DNA from: Undaria pinnatifida
Lineage: Eukaryota; Sar; Phaeophyceae; Laminariales; Alariaceae
Assembly (NCBI GenBank): GCA_012845835.1
Contig: JABAKD010000002.1
Span: 23,093,518 to 23,157,517 of the forward strand
DNA length: 64,000 nucleotides
Direction of reading: 5' to 3'
A program made the translations under genes and the position numbers. The notes below the pieces were generated by a model. The model was not told where the DNA came from, searched no databases, and saw only the letters and a list, made by a program, of their open reading frames with translations. This document shows positions 47,000-59,640 of this stretch, piece after piece (positions within the stretch are counted from its first letter, which is position 1; each line of letters opens with the position of its first letter).

Positions 47000-47760
47000 T
47001 ACCCGCAAAAGGGTATTCGTCGAATAGGTACTTCAGTACTTCGTTCACGGACGAGCACTTGCCCCGCGTTCCTGACAGGGTATTCGTCCACACTGCTGTA
47101 CGAATACTTACCCCATGTTTTTGAGAGGGTATTCTATTCGTCCAACAGACGAGTACTTGCCCCAAGTCTCGAAGGGTATTCATCCATTGACGAATACTCG
47201 TCCCACGTTTTTGACAGGATGTTCGTCCACGGACGAATACTGACTGCTGTACATGTACTCGCCCACGGACGAATACTCGCCCCGTGTTTCGAGGATTTCC
47301 TATTCTAGTCGTTATTTTGCCGAACGCACAATTGTCCCACGTCAGGCGGATACTGAAACATTCTGTAATTTATGACATGATGAGTACTGCTGTCGTGTTT
47401 TTTTAATAAACGACAAATGTTGAGTAAGTTCAACAGTATTTGACGAATACTCACGAAATCCATTCCTTGAATACCCGGTATTAATATGTGCTATTCGTCC
47501 ATGGACGAATACCTTATTTGTCCATGGACGAATACCTGCCCATGTCTCTGAATGGATATTTTCGCCCACGGACGATGTTTGCCTCGTATTTTAAAGAGAT
47601 AAGTATTCGTCCACGAGCGAATACTCGCACCATGTTTTCGAGAGGGTATTGTATTCTTCCATATCAGACGAATACTTGTACCACGCTTCCATGAGGGTAT
47701 TCGTTCGCCCGCGGACGAGTGAGTATTTGCCCCACAAACCGAACACGAAGCCAACGAAGA
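47000..47760. repeat. Dyad-rich tandem array (TATTCGTCC / GGACGAATA)
   Basis: About a dozen diverged units of 50-70 bp, each containing TATTCGTCCACGGACGAATA or half of it, followed by CTTGCCCCACGTTT and TGAGAGGGTA. At 47492-47511 the dyad is a perfect 20-bp palindrome. Each unit could fold into a hairpin. The array ends in unique sequence to 48050 without a gene. Confidence 0.8.
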
Positions 47761-48051
47761 CGAATACCTATGTAATCGTACTCGCATTCGTGCGGGGTGC
47801 ACAACATTGTTTGATGGCTGCGGCCCGACCCCCGGTTGCCGTGTCCAATGCTCGATTTTGGTTGTCGAGGGATCTAGGGTGCTTGGTAAGGCGCGCCCTG
47901 CCGGCGGCTACATGTTGTCGAGTACTCATGTATATACCCAGGGTCAGTTTGGAGGGCTCAGGTCCGAACGGAATCATCAGGTCTAGGTGGGATGAAGCTG
48001 GAGTAAGTTCAAGTTCAGATATTATGCTGTGTGCGTGCGTTGACCATTAAA

Positions 48052-48268
48052 ACCAGGGCTTCTCACGGGTTGAATCTCTTCTACTCAAGGGTCGGATCGG
48101 GTCACAGGGTGACTCGGCCCGACCCCGGCCCGACCGACCCCTTGTGATGTTTCAAAACCTCCTGACCCGACCCGACCCGACCCGACCCGACCCGTCCCGT
48201 GAGATTTCCAACACCTCCTGACCCGACCCGTGGGCCGGGTCATGACTCGTGGAAAAGCCTTGAAAAAG
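48052..48268. repeat. GGGTC-array element 4
   Basis: Starts CAGGGCTTCTCACGGGT and ends GGGTCATGACTCGTGGAAAA + GCCTTG; the interior is GACCCGACCCGACCC with a CGTGAGATTTCCAACACCTC unit. It is the most diverged of the four copies. The 1-kb stretch to 49300 has several TACCTGGTA motifs but no supported gene. Confidence 0.8.
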
Positions 48269-49311
48269 GATCCCGATTTATCAGTAATGGGTTTTGTCGA
48301 ATATGAGGTACCTGGTACTGGTACCTGGTAAAAGATGGTGAACGTTGACGTACTGCTGTGTGTGATTGTGCGGGAGCGAGGACGGCTGGCTGTGTTTTTG
48401 CCGAACGCATTTATGATACGAGCACTTGTGCTTACGATGAGTGCTCCAGCGAAATATTCGGCGATGATTCGCAGTCCATCCCACCCCCTCTCCTGGTCTG
48501 CGATCGCCATGCCGTCCCGCACGTACTGCCTGTGTTTTAACGGTACACGAGGTACGTACCTGGTAATTCTTGACCGCTGGGCACCCCCCCCCCCCGCCGG
48601 CCCGTGAGCAGAAATTATATCCTCATGATGACTAAAAATATACCTGGTAAACACGACACCAGCAGCTAATAACGAAAGAAGGGTGCGTTTCCTAAAAGTA
48701 GGGTAAAATAGTAATATTCTGCTGTACCAGGGTATTTAGTTTTTTGTACCCAGTTGTTACACCTACCCGTAGTAGTTTTGGCCATCGTGTAGACTCGGAA
48801 GACACCCGGCTACTATGCCCCGCGAGCTTATCTCCCTGCTCAACACTACTCGTAAACACAAACAACCCAGTGCAAGACAAACAACGACATTGTTTTTGTT
48901 TTTTTTTCTTTGTTTCTTTGAATCCTCCTGGACATCCGAGAAGAAAAAAAAAAGCTTAGAAGCTCAACATACACTTTCGCTTGTTTGCGTACCAGCTCTT
49001 GTCCACCTGCAAAACGCAGACTTGGTGTTAACTTCGCCCCTTCGGTTTAGTCAGCACCGTGGACTTGTCGGCCTTCTTCAGCCGAACCCTATAAGATTCG
49101 GCCAAGAAGGTGAGGTAGCCACCACGTACCAGCGTATGTACTTTGGGATTCTGCACCCAGGTACCGGCCTTACCGGGGTCGTTGTTTTGATTATACTCCA
49201 CTAGGTACCCGGGTACCCGGCGAGTTTATGCCCTGCTCAACCCTACTCGTAAACCCAAGACCAAAGAGTGACATCCACGATGGCACTACATATTATACGT
49301 TTTTTTTCAAA

Positions 49312-49590
49312 CACTTTTACTTTCCAGCTTCTGGACAAGCCGTGGTAACAGGTGTCGTCCCTTCTCCCCCCCCGGTTCTTGCCTTCCATTTTTTATCGTG
49401 CATAGGGTGCAGCAATCAGTGCTGCTAACTCACGCTCTCACACTTTCCGCAAGTCAATTTGTGCACAAGAAAAATTCCCTACGATTTTATACGAGTATGC
49501 ACTCGGCGGGACTCAAACTCACGAGAAACTGACCTATACCAGACTCGAGGATAACCTGACACGCCACCGGGGCGACCGGCTACGTATATA
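49312..49590 (-). repeat. tRNA-derived SINE-like element (family A), full copy
   Basis: Collinear with 13755-14065. On the minus strand the head reads GCCGGTCGCCCCGGTGGCGT (A-box side) and GTGAGTTTGAGTCCC (B-box side). The body ends GACGACACCTGTTACCACGG and CTTGTCCAGAAGCTGGAAAG. The B box has decayed by one base relative to the other copy. Confidence 0.6.
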
Positions 49591-50289
49591 CCAGGTATCT
49601 AAGTGTCGTATTTGGTATTTGATGTATCATACTTGGCATAAAAGTTACATCAGATACAGTACTATATGGAATTGCCCTGGAAACCCTGGTTAGAATCCAG
49701 GACGTAGGATTTAAGCAGACGGGATAAAAGGGTTTCACATGGCCTGGAAGGCATGTGCGTATAGGAAACAGAGGATGATTTTCATGGGTACGTACGAGTT
49801 TGCATCCCTCACTCGGTCAGGTACTCCCGTGATCAAAACGCAAGATAATTTGTTCAAGGGGTACGTCCGCACGTGGGTGACACTGCGAGACCTGCTTGTT
49901 AGGCAGACCTCCAAGGGGATACAACTGCCGTCCCATGCATATCGCAATGGATGTCGTCGTCGACAAGACGAGGCGAGAGATGCGACGTGAAGGATTCCCG
50001 CTGTTGTGGTGGGGCAGAAACAACTGACCAAAAAGCAATCAAAGGATTGTCTCACCACTTTGGTTCCTGTTCTGCTGGTTGGCGTTCCAAAACTAAATTC
50101 CTAACCCTCACTCCCACCGCCACTCCGTTTATCGTGCACGCACGTCGTGCACGACAAGTCTGGGCCGAAATCGGTGGCGTTGCCGCCGAAGCACGAAACG
50201 TGTTACCTACCCTTGTGTCTGATTCCGTCGTTCCTGCCGGAGTGTGCTTTTCACTTGTGCGCAGACTACCTTGTTTTTCATTCCGAGGT

Positions 50290-50530
50290 CCTGCCTCCCC
50301 GGTGGTCAAGTAGTTACCCTCGAATTCTACTAGCGTTGGTCCTTGAGTTCGATTCCCACCGTGGTGAGATTGTGGCTTTATTTGCAAAAATGCAAAAAAA
50401 AAAAAAAAGAAGGATCAACTGTTGAGAGCGCCTAGCAACGTGGGTAGGCACAACTCGACGCGAGTCGACGAGGGAGGAAAATGCTGAATTATTCTCGCGA
50501 TAAAAACGAAGGCACGTACCGTAGTGGGGA
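50290..50530 (+). repeat. tRNA-derived SINE-like element, related plus-strand copy
   Basis: Head CCGGTGGTCAAGTAGTTA (A-box-like) and TTGAGTTCGATTCCCACC (B-box-like) about 45 bases apart, then a poly-A stretch, then AATGCTGAATTATTC, AAAAACGAAGGCAC and a G-rich end. The last three blocks also occur at 54811-54870. No complete cloverleaf is visible. Confidence 0.5.
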
Positions 50531-50734
50531 GGGGGGAGGAGGGCCCACCATGTGACCCCGGATCTGAGTTACTACTGGGGGAGAGCGCGAGAGTAGTGCG
50601 AGGATGCTTTATGGAAGGATATTCGATTTACATCGGAACGGCATCTACGCTGTATTGTCGGAGGGCAAAAATTATAGTAATAAATGGGACGAAAACAAGA
50701 AGAAAACAGTGACCAGGTGTACATTATTATGACC

Positions 50735-51065
50735 ATCACTGTCACCACCACCGACGCTAACATCAACATCAACACAACCGCATACATCAACGACACCACC
50801 ACCAACACGAACACCAATACCATCACCAACACCAACACCGGCGCCAACACCAACAACACCAACACTGACACCAACACCAACACCAACACCAACACCACCA
50901 ACACCACCACCAAACACCAACACTACCACCAACACCAACACCAACAACACCATCGCCAACACCAACACCACCAACCACAACATCAGCACCAACAACAGCA
51001 CTGCGACCATCACCTACACCAACACCACCAACACCACCACCAACACCACAACCACCGACAATGCT
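50735..51065 (+). repeat. (ACCAACACC)n microsatellite
   Basis: Run of ACC/AAC triplets and CACCAA hexamers. It keeps a plus-strand frame open into the membrane-protein gene, which makes that ORF look 373 codons long; the repeat part codes for Thr/Asn/His/Gln runs and is not considered coding. Confidence 0.9.
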
Positions 51066-51289
51066 TGATAAGCAAACAACACCTCTTCCGTCCACTCTCC
51101 CGCCCTCCCGCCCGCACCCACACTCACGCGTCTTCACTGAGAAAACAGAACGCAAGGACGCACACGCAGAGAGAGAGCGACACAAAAGACAGAGCTAGAG
51201 ACAGCGAGAGGGAGGTAAAAGTAAGCGGCAGACCTTTATCGAAGACACAGCCCACCAAAACACAGGAGCATGCTACCGCCGTCACCACC

Positions 51290-51805
51290 ATGGCCGCCGA
51301 TCCGACCGACTGTTTCTGGCTCTGCTGCAAAGACCTGTGGATCACTATCATCTCGATAGCCGACACGGTGTCCGACTTCGTCTACTTCGACCAGCTCCTC
51401 GGAGACGACGAAGTGCACGACGGAGTAGCCTTTGCCGTGCTTTTTTTTGCCATCGTCGGCCTCGTTTCGATGCTGACGGGCCCCTCCACGGCCTGCGGCT
51501 TGGCGACCTCGATCTTCGCCGAAGATTTTCCGCAAATCATCATCACGACCTCCGTGCAAGCCTACCTGGTAGGCGCGGACATAGGGGAATGGGGGTCGGT
51601 GGCGGTGTCGAGTTATATATTTTCCTTGGTGGCAATGGGGCTCAAGGTCATGAAGCTGGGTGCTTCAGATGATGAGCGGGTGGAGAGATATAGGGGGCAG
51701 GAGGAGAAGGGCTGCTGCCGGGTTACGGGCGCCGCTGTCGCTATCTTGTGCGTTACACTCGGAGTGTCGTGGACGGTGGCGATGTTCATTATCTTATTCG
51801 CTTGA
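51290..51805 (+). CDS. Multipass membrane protein, unknown function (171 aa)
   Basis: The ATG at 51290 sits in CACCACCATGG, a good eukaryotic start context. It follows a low-complexity leader that I exclude although the frame is open through it. The protein begins MAADPTDCFWLCCKDLW and has four or five hydrophobic segments: about residues 17-33, 46-64, 81-97, 104-121 and 146-170 (the last ending WTVAMFIILFA). SIADTVSDFVYF resembles the acidic-residue helix of XK-related membrane proteins, and EDFPQIIIT their E..PQ motif. That similarity is weak and the protein is much shorter, so no function is assigned. Codon third positions are GC-rich as in the other genes. It may be a single exon. Its 3' end has been amplified in tandem downstream. 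Confidence 0.65.
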   Translation: MAADPTDCFWLCCKDLWITIISIADTVSDFVYFDQLLGDDEVHDGVAFAVLFFAIVGLVSMLTGPSTACGLATSIFAEDFPQIIITTSVQAYLVGADIGEWGSVAVSSYIFSLVAMGLKVMKLGASDDERVERYRGQEEKGCCRVTGAAVAILCVTLGVSWTVAMFIILFA

Positions 51806-52870
51806 CTTGGCCTGACCTGCTGGTGGTGTGGGCGGGCGGTGCACGAAGGGCCAACACCGAAGTATCCCGTGCCCCCCCCCCCGCCCCCCGTTAACCATAG
51901 CGGGGCTTCTCGGAAGATGGCGAGCTGGTGGCGAGATTCGGGGGCTGGCGGAGAAGGGTTGCTGCCAGGTTTCCGGTGCCGCTGTCACTATCTTGGGCGT
52001 CGCGCTTGGTGTGTCGTGGGCAGCCGCGCTGTTCGTCATCTTGTTCACCTGACTTGACCTGACCTGCTGGTGGTGTGGGTGGTTTCAGGAGTTCAGCAAG
52101 CATTCTGTGACCCCCCCCCCCCCATATCGGGGTTTCTACCCGTCTCTCCCCCTGTAGCGGGGTTTCTCAGAGGGTCGCGAGCTGGTGGCAAGATATTGGA
52201 GCCAGCAGGAGTGCCGCCGTTGCTCTCATATGCGCCGCGCTCGGAGTCAGGTGGACGGCTGCGCTGTTCACCATCATGTTCCCCTGGCTTGACCTGACCT
52301 GCTGGTGGTGTGGGCGGGCGGTGCAGGAAGGGTCAGCGAGCACCCCGTGACCCCCCCCCCGCCCACCTTCCCTCTTTCCCCCTTTATTTAGCGGGTTTCC
52401 ACTACCCCCCCCCCGTTAGAAGAAGATGTGGGCGGTGCGGAAAGGGAGTCCGCAAGCACCGCGTGACCCCCCTCCCTCCTTCCCCTTCAGGGGCGGTTCC
52501 TCTCCTATATACTCCTTTGGGGGGTTTGCGGGGTTTCTCCTCCCTCTTCCCCCAATAGAGGGATTTCTCGGAGAGCGGTGAGTTGTTCATTATTGACCTG
52601 TCGGCACGGGCGGTGTAGGAAGGGCCAGAAATCCAGCCCCCCCCCCCCCCCCCCCCCCCCCTCCCCCCTTTAAAGGGGTTTCCCCTCCCCCCACCCCCCT
52701 GTAGCGGGGTTAGCGGGGTTTCCACTCCCCCTTTCCCCTGTGGCGGGATTTACTCTCCACCCCTCCCCTTTAGAGAGATTTTTGGGAGGGTCGCGAGCTG
52801 ATCATTAATTTATTGTTTTTGTTCGCCGGGGATGCTGGTGTTGACGGTGGCGGAAGGGTTTGAGGGGGAT
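51806..52870 (+). repeat. Decaying tandem copies of the membrane gene's 3' end
   Basis: The unit is about 245 bp: the 3' coding end, then CTTGACCTGACCTGCTGGTG, GTGGGCGGGCGGTGCA.GAAG, a C run, and TAGCGGGGTTTCTC. Copy 2 (coding part about 51930-52051) keeps the frame and stop of the original: GCCQVSGAAVTILGVALGVS, then WAAALFVILFT. Copy 3 (about 52165-52290) is shifted and degenerate. Later units to 52870 keep only the C runs and the GCGGGGTTTC block. Copies fade with distance from the gene. Confidence 0.75.
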
Positions 52871-54239
52871 CGACGGGCGACCCCGTGGCTTTAGCTAGAG
52901 TCTTCGCGCGCGGGCTTCGTGTGCGTGCGCGCGCGGGCGGGCGCGCTAGAACACCGTATAATTGTTTTTTTTTTGTTGGCCTGCTGTGCTTTGCTGATGC
53001 TTTGCTGTGCATGCTGCGCTTGGTGCATTTTTTGGAGCGCGTTAGAGAACCGTACGATAGCCCAGTATTGTTTTTGTTGTTGCTGCGCGTTTTTTTCGCT
53101 TTTCTGCGCTGTGTTGCGCTTGGGTGTTGCTTTGCTTGCTGCCCGCCTACTTACTACGTAAGACGTTCCGGCGGGCTCGTATATATATATGTATATTTAT
53201 TTATCTATCCCCCTGAGGGGTTTCTAGTCGATGGAGGGTTTTTTCCCGACGGTCTTGCGGCCGGGGGCCGTGTGGAACTGGTGGGGAGAGCCTTAGAATA
53301 TCTCTTTAGCCCTTTTACGACCGAAAAATGACCCCGCGTTAGTTCTACGTAGGTTCCCACCCCCGTATTAGTTCGACGTGGGCAGAGCTAGTTATGGGGG
53401 AGGGTAGAGTTAAATTTAACATCTGAGGGGGTTGGGGTTACCCTTGTTTTCGACCGGAAACAAGAGGGGAAAAAAAAATGCCTGGTACTCTAATTCCAAT
53501 TAATTTGTCCCCAAAGCATGGGTTCAGTTCAATAACCTGCATCTGGGTGCCGTTTTGTGTTTAAGGACGAACCTGCACCATCGTTTTATGTGGACAAGAA
53601 ACAAAAACAAAAAAACGCTTTGGAATTGGTGTGGGATTCATTATTTTTCGTATATTTTTTTTGGGGGGGGGAGAAAGGGGTTAAGGCGGGGATGGGATGA
53701 GATGGGACAGAAGGAACGGGAAGCGGCTCCTCGACTCCACTCTATTCATTGCTCTACAGGTACGGACTGCATTACTTAGTGCTTGTTCTACACAGTAGAT
53801 GTACCTGCTCTACTGTACAGTAGCAGTACGCAACGTGTATCATATATACGGTACGCGCATGGTGTTTTTTTTTTCTTCTCGCAATAGGCGAAATTTATAA
53901 TCACGTGCCCTACATGGGCGACGCGTGAGATGCGTGCATGCATGCATGCATCAATTGGCACACGCGCCTGTGATTGCTGCAGTGTGTATACTCACAGTTT
54001 CTACGTCCAGCAGCAATGATTTACGCACGATAGCATAGTTCCTATTTTTTATTCGATAGGAAGCAAGCGCATTAGTAGCGCTCGAGCGGATTGGTGGCCG
54101 GGTAGTAGGTGGATTGGTGGGTGTCTGGGTGGGTGGTTCGAAGACTAGGTGGGCGAGCAGATGGGTGTCAGTGGGTGGGGGCGTGGGTGGAGGAGTAAGG
54201 GCGTGAGGGGGTGGGAAGGGAAGCGGTTGGGTAGGTGGG

Positions 54240-54440
54240 TGGGGCGGGGTGGCGACACGCTTGTTGAAATCATGGTGGTGGTGGTGGGCGGTGGTGGTGG
54301 TGGTGGTGGTTGGTTGGTTGATTGTGGTGGTGGTGATGGGCGTGGACGTGGTGATGGTGGTGGTGGTGGTGGTGAGTGTGATGTTTGTCGAGATGGTGGT
54401 GGTGGTGGTGGTGGTGGCGGTGATGGCGGCGATGTAGCTG
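54240..54440 (+). repeat. (GGT)n microsatellite
   Basis: GGT/GGTGGC triplets with a few interruptions, about 200 bases. The open frames on both strands are repeat products. 52871-54240 contains T runs and GC-rich stretches but no supported gene; a CATG array sits at 53935-53950. Confidence 0.85.
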
Positions 54441-54799
54441 ATTTCGCGGAACGAGTTCCTCTCTACACCTTGCCGTGCCTCAAACACGCCAGCGAAAAAT
54501 CCTCGAAGAGGCGAACGACTGCCGCCGGCTGCGTTGTGTCGGAGAGACAACTACCTACCTGGTGCAACAGAGTACAATAGGTTTATTCCCACACAGGCTT
54601 GCCACGCCATGCTGTGCGTCATTTGGTGGGTTTTGAGATGGCGAGAGGATTCCATTTTTTTTTCTTGTGGCGTGGAAAAATAGATAGGCAGACAGGCATG
54701 CCTCGCGGGGGGGGGGGGGGGGCGGTTGCTAGAATATGGGCAGAAACTAGCCGTGGAGGTAGAATAGTCGGGTAACATAAAGGCAATATTCGATGCAAG

Positions 54800-54925
54800 T
54801 CGATGAGTAATAGGAATGCTGAACCCTATGAGCGGCAAAAACGAAGACACCTACCGGGCGGGGAGAAGGGGTGAGACCTGTGACCACGGCTTGTCCAGAA
54901 GAGGGCTGCTGTTGGGAAAAAAAGA
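54800..54925 (+). repeat. Partial tRNA-derived SINE-like repeat (family A)
   Basis: GAATGCTGAACCCTATGAGC, AAAAACGAAGACACCTACCG, GGGGAGAAGGGGTGAGACCT, GTGACCACGGCTTGTCCAGA: the body and 3' end of the family, without the tRNA-like head. Confidence 0.55.
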
Positions 54926-55439
54926 AAGACTCGAAGGTACGAGTTGAGCTGGAAACTGGAAGTGAAGATGTAAAAAAAAAGTTGGACAACGCACCAGGTA
55001 TGCCAGGCAAAATCTTGGCTAATAAATACTTCTCTCTGCTCTCGGCTCGCCTTACCGAAATGACCGGCCTATCTTTTTTGGTGAAATAAGGGTCCAAGCG
55101 TGCTCCAGGTTCCAGTTTTTTTCTGCTCGCTTGGTGTGGTTGCCTACCGTATATGACAAGCAAGCGTGTATCACAAACCCTCGAACGAACTTCGATGTCA
55201 AATTTTCTGGACGTTCGGCAGAGCACAAAAGCTTCCTCGATCGACACGTCCCTATGGCAACATATCGACGAAAGACCTTGCGAAAGTCGCCTTGTTTCGT
55301 TGTATGTTCGCCCGGGGTGCGGGCTAAAACATGCCCCCCCCTCCCCCCCCTTCCTTTTCAACCCCCCCCCCCCGCCCGCCCCCCGCCCCCACCTCACCCC
55401 CGTTGAAAACCCCGCCCTCCCCTCACCGGTTATACATAC

Positions 55440-55700
55440 GAGTTACAGGATATAACTGATAAACTGATGCATTTCCTTCCACAGCTAGCTGCTGTCAGAT
55501 TTTGTCCCCCTCAAAAACGGATTTTATTGTCTCCGCGCACAATGGTACAAGCCACACTGTAGTTCTAAGGGGGGTCGTTGACTTACCAAACCCTTGATAG
55601 GGACACACCCAGTTATACGCGCGACCGGAGTATCACACACAGCTTGCAAAGATGAGCTTCGACGAAATGTTCGGTCTCACAGCTGGAGCGTTTTTTTTTT
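55440..55700 (-). repeat. Reverse copy of the G-rich element's leader
   Basis: Reverse complement of the first 260 bases of the 6262/8688/24556 elements: CTGTCAGATTTTGTCCCCCT, AAAACGGATTTTAT, GTATCACACACAGCTTGCAA, TCTCACAGCTGGAG. Only the leader is present; the subrepeat part is absent, although a C-rich stretch at 55335-55420 lies on the expected side. Confidence 0.7.
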
Positions 55701-56387
55701 TATACCAGGCAATATACACCGTCATACGACACTGGTACTGGAGGAGCAAGGTCGAGATCGGCAATCGTAGCGGTTGACGGGTTCTTGGGTTTCCAGTGCG
55801 GTAACGGAAAGAGCGTTTTAATACCCATCCGTGGCGCGGGTATCGGGCGATTCCAGGCTTCCTTATACAATACAGGGACACCTGATAATAGCAAGAACCA
55901 GCGTTGGCAAGAAGGGTACATATACTCAAATTTTTCAGCGATATCAGAAATCCGAGGGGCCCTCATAACCAAGGTTACGCCATGGGAAGTCCCATCCGTT
56001 TTTGCGACCCGGTTTTCTCGCCACTCGCACGGAGTGACTAATAATAGTACCTCACGGACAAAAATGCCTCAGGCGACTTATTTTGGCGCAGCGTAGCTTA
56101 CCACCCCATTTCGCGGGGATTCATATCGCAACCTTAACTCAACACGAAAACTTGGAACTGCAAAGGAGCGCAGGGAGATCACTCGCGCGAGTGATCCGGA
56201 GCCATCGCAAAAAAAGCCCCCAACCCCCCCCCCCCCTCCCGCTACGGTAGTCTTCGCCCTATACAGTATACCCAAGTTGATGTAGCACGCCCCGTCTTCC
56301 AAATAAGAAACTTCTGCCCGTGGGATAACACTTGTGTTTCTTGTTTGGTGCGTCCTGTACTGACTGACGTTAGAAGCTGGAAAGCCC

Positions 56388-57187
<800 letters not shown>

Positions 57188-57559
57188 CTGACGCAAACGT
57201 TGTGATGAACAATTTTTTTTCAATCAAATGCAGTTGTATCCGTTACAACGTTCCTAGTAGCCCCATCATAGAAACGCTTGTCGGGGTTGCGCGGCGTATG
57301 ATTTCCTCTACTAAAAGGTCGTTTTTTTTTGTTTTGTTGAATTTGTTTGCTTATTATTGTGAGGGTGTGTAGAGTAGAGCTCTCCGCGTTGATAAACGTT
57401 TCGGAGAAGGGGGGGGGGATAAAAATAAATAACGACCAGTCAAAAATCGACACACATACATGCCAGAGTACGAACATGTGCACACCATCGTGTTTCTGAT
57501 CCTTCTTCCTCAATTGAAGACAACTCTATCTATGATAGAGGTTCACCCGTTTTTTTTTT

Positions 57560-57780
57560 CTCAATACTACCCCTCAATTTTGGGAGCTTAAGACCACTCC
57601 CAAAAAACCCGATTTGGAAATAAAAAAAATAAAACCACTCGTACCGGTAAGGAAAAAAAAAATCCTCACACACGGCCCATGGGTACAAGACGAGCATATC
57701 ATGCAAAACACAACGGCCTAGATTTCACACGATTTCGGGGGGTAAAGGAGCGTCCCCGTCATTCAGACAAGAGAAAAAAA
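57560..57780 (-). repeat. Family C dispersed repeat, reverse copy
   Basis: TTTTGGGAGCTTAAGACCAC, CTCCCAAAAAACCCGATTTG and GGCCCATGGGTACAAGACGA match the reverse complement of 13270-13450 and 28190-28385. Confidence 0.5.
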
Positions 57781-58244
57781 ATGCCAAAAGTGCACAGTAC
57801 TTCTTTGAAATTTCGTACCATGCGTCACCTTCACACAATACACACAACAACATACCGATTATTGCTGAGTAAGCTTAAAAACACGCAACCCACCCGCCGA
57901 TAAGCAAAAAAAACCATTTATTTGACCTAATGCAGGCGACGGGATGGTTGGTTAATCGGGTAAAATCTTTTGTTTTGACCTCTTCCAAAAACATTTTTTT
58001 TTCTGGGTCAAGGTGTGTGTGTGCAGTACGGAGCTCCCTTCTTTTTCTTCAAGGAGCCCCCGAAAAATCACTCGTGCACCTCTTCCGTAGGCATGCGTCT
58101 CATTCATGTCTTCTTGAGGCAAATAATCAAAAAAAAAAAAATGCAAAAAAAGAAACTGACGCGCTCCGGCGACATTGGATTTCCGAGTCCCGTCCTTGAG
58201 GTTCTTGTTTCGACTGATTCTACGACAGACAATAGCCCCCCCCC

Positions 58245-58470
58245 AAAAAAAAAATTCGACTCACGAGCGGTTCCTGAAAGGATGCGGTTCACCCTTCATG
58301 CGATTCGCCGAACACCTCACGGCGCTTCGCGCTTGGTGCAAAGCAATGTCTGCCTGGTTGGTGAAAACCCGACGTCCTCCGTCCCGGCATTGTAGAGATG
58401 CAAGGGTCTATGGTCATACGACTACGGCCTTTACAAACTGAGTACCACCCCCCACCCCCCCCGGCCAAAA
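58245..58470 (+). repeat. Core of the 620-bp repeat, copy 4
   Basis: CACGAGCGGTTCCTGAAAGG, GTTCACCCTTCATGCGATTC, CACGGCGCTTCGCGCTTGGT, TGTCTGCCTGGTTGGTGAAA, CCGTCCCGGCATTGTAGAGA and the C run: the right-hand core only. The left 400 bases of the longer copies are absent, so the core is a separable unit. Confidence 0.75.
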
Positions 58471-58559
58471 CCCAGCGTTTTTTTCTTTAACGAACGTTTC
58501 ATGGCCGCTCGACACGAGGAAGGATGCTATGAAAAAACAAATCTTGACATATTTTCTTG

Positions 58560-59045
58560 TTCGCAAAGGGCTACCAGACGATGACGTCGGGGTGGCAAGG
58601 GGCGCCGCATTTCAGGAGTCACGGCCGGGAGCTAGTTTCAAAACTGGTCAGCAGTTTCGTTGAAGAAAAGTTTGGCGGGGGGGGGGCGTAGAACGGCTCT
58701 GTTGGGCAAAACATGCTACCTGTATTAACAGCAGGCGCCATTTCTTGGGGGGTAGGCCTGCCTGTAAAATGGCCGGTAGTGTACTTTAGCATGAAGTATG
58801 TTGACGCGTGCTTCGATAGACGGGAACCACATTTTCTTCAAGGTTCCCCAATTTGGAAGCTCAAGACACCCCTCCCAAAAGCTGATTTGGACCTCTCCCA
58901 AAAGCTGAGTTGAAGAAAAATACAACTGCTACCGCAGATGAAAAAATCCTTTGGCCTAGGTACACAACGAGAATCGCGGAAATAAAAACGTCGTTTTTTT
59001 CCGACGATTCGGGGTCAAGGAGTGTCTTAAGTCATCCAGAAAACA
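58560..59045 (-). repeat. Family C dispersed repeat, longest copy, reverse
   Basis: Reads on the minus strand GACTTAAGACACTCCTTGAC, CGATTCTCGTTGTGTACCTA, TAGCAGTTGTATTTTT, AGCTTTTGGGAGGGGTGTCT, TTGAGCTTCCAAATTGGGG. 58580-58680 adds the block shared with 3640-3770. It shows that the two sequence blocks belong to one element. Confidence 0.55.
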
Positions 59046-59299
59046 GAAAATAGCCAAAAAAAGGTATACCTCTATCATCCCACATGTTTTGTTGTATGCC
59101 TTGCATAGACGACTCTACGTTTCTGGCCCATTTTGAAAAAAAAAAAATGGCACGCGATGATTGGCGAACTACTCCAACTCCAGCACCGTCTTATGATATT
59201 GCCCTGGGAGGCTATCAGGGCCCTATCATACAATAACCGCTCATTGAGGGCACTGTGTCTTAGCGTCCACTGTACACGCGAAAAAGATAACACCTCGGA

Positions 59300-59640
59300 G
59301 TAAAAAGCAAGGAAGGTTCTAAGGTACGGTAAGGTAGGATAAATCGGAGTAAGATAGGGAAGGGTGTGGTATGGAAGGGTGTGGTAGGGTAGGGCAGGGT
59401 AGGGTATTGCAGGGTAGGGTAGGGTAGGGTATTGTAGGGTAGGGTAGGGTAGGGTAGGGTAGGGTAGGGTAGGGTATACGGCAGGGTAGGGTAGGGTAGG
59501 GTAAGGTAAGGTAGGGTGGGGTAGGGTACGGTAGGGTAGGGTAAGGTAACGTAGGGTAAGGTAGGGTAGAGTAGGCAGGGGTAGGGTAGGGTAGGGTAGG
59601 GTAGGGTAGGGTAAGGTTAGGTAAGGTGAGGTAAGGCATG
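59300..59640 (+). repeat. (GGGTA)n array
   Basis: About 60 copies of the pentamer GGGTA (AGGGT) with GGTAA and GTGGT variants. It is similar to the array at 63305-63420 beside the IF-2 exon. Not the heptameric plant-type telomere repeat. From 59641 to 60370 there is C-rich unique sequence without a gene. Confidence 0.95.

Noticed and set aside
50684-51289. Upstream extension of the membrane protein to 373 codons
   Set aside because: The extension is the translation of the ACC/AAC microsatellite; the ATG at 51290 has a better context and starts the non-repetitive protein.
59300-59640. Telomere-like GGGTA array
   Set aside because: Pentamer, degenerate, internal to the window; it does not match the TTTAGGG-type telomere unit expected in this group.
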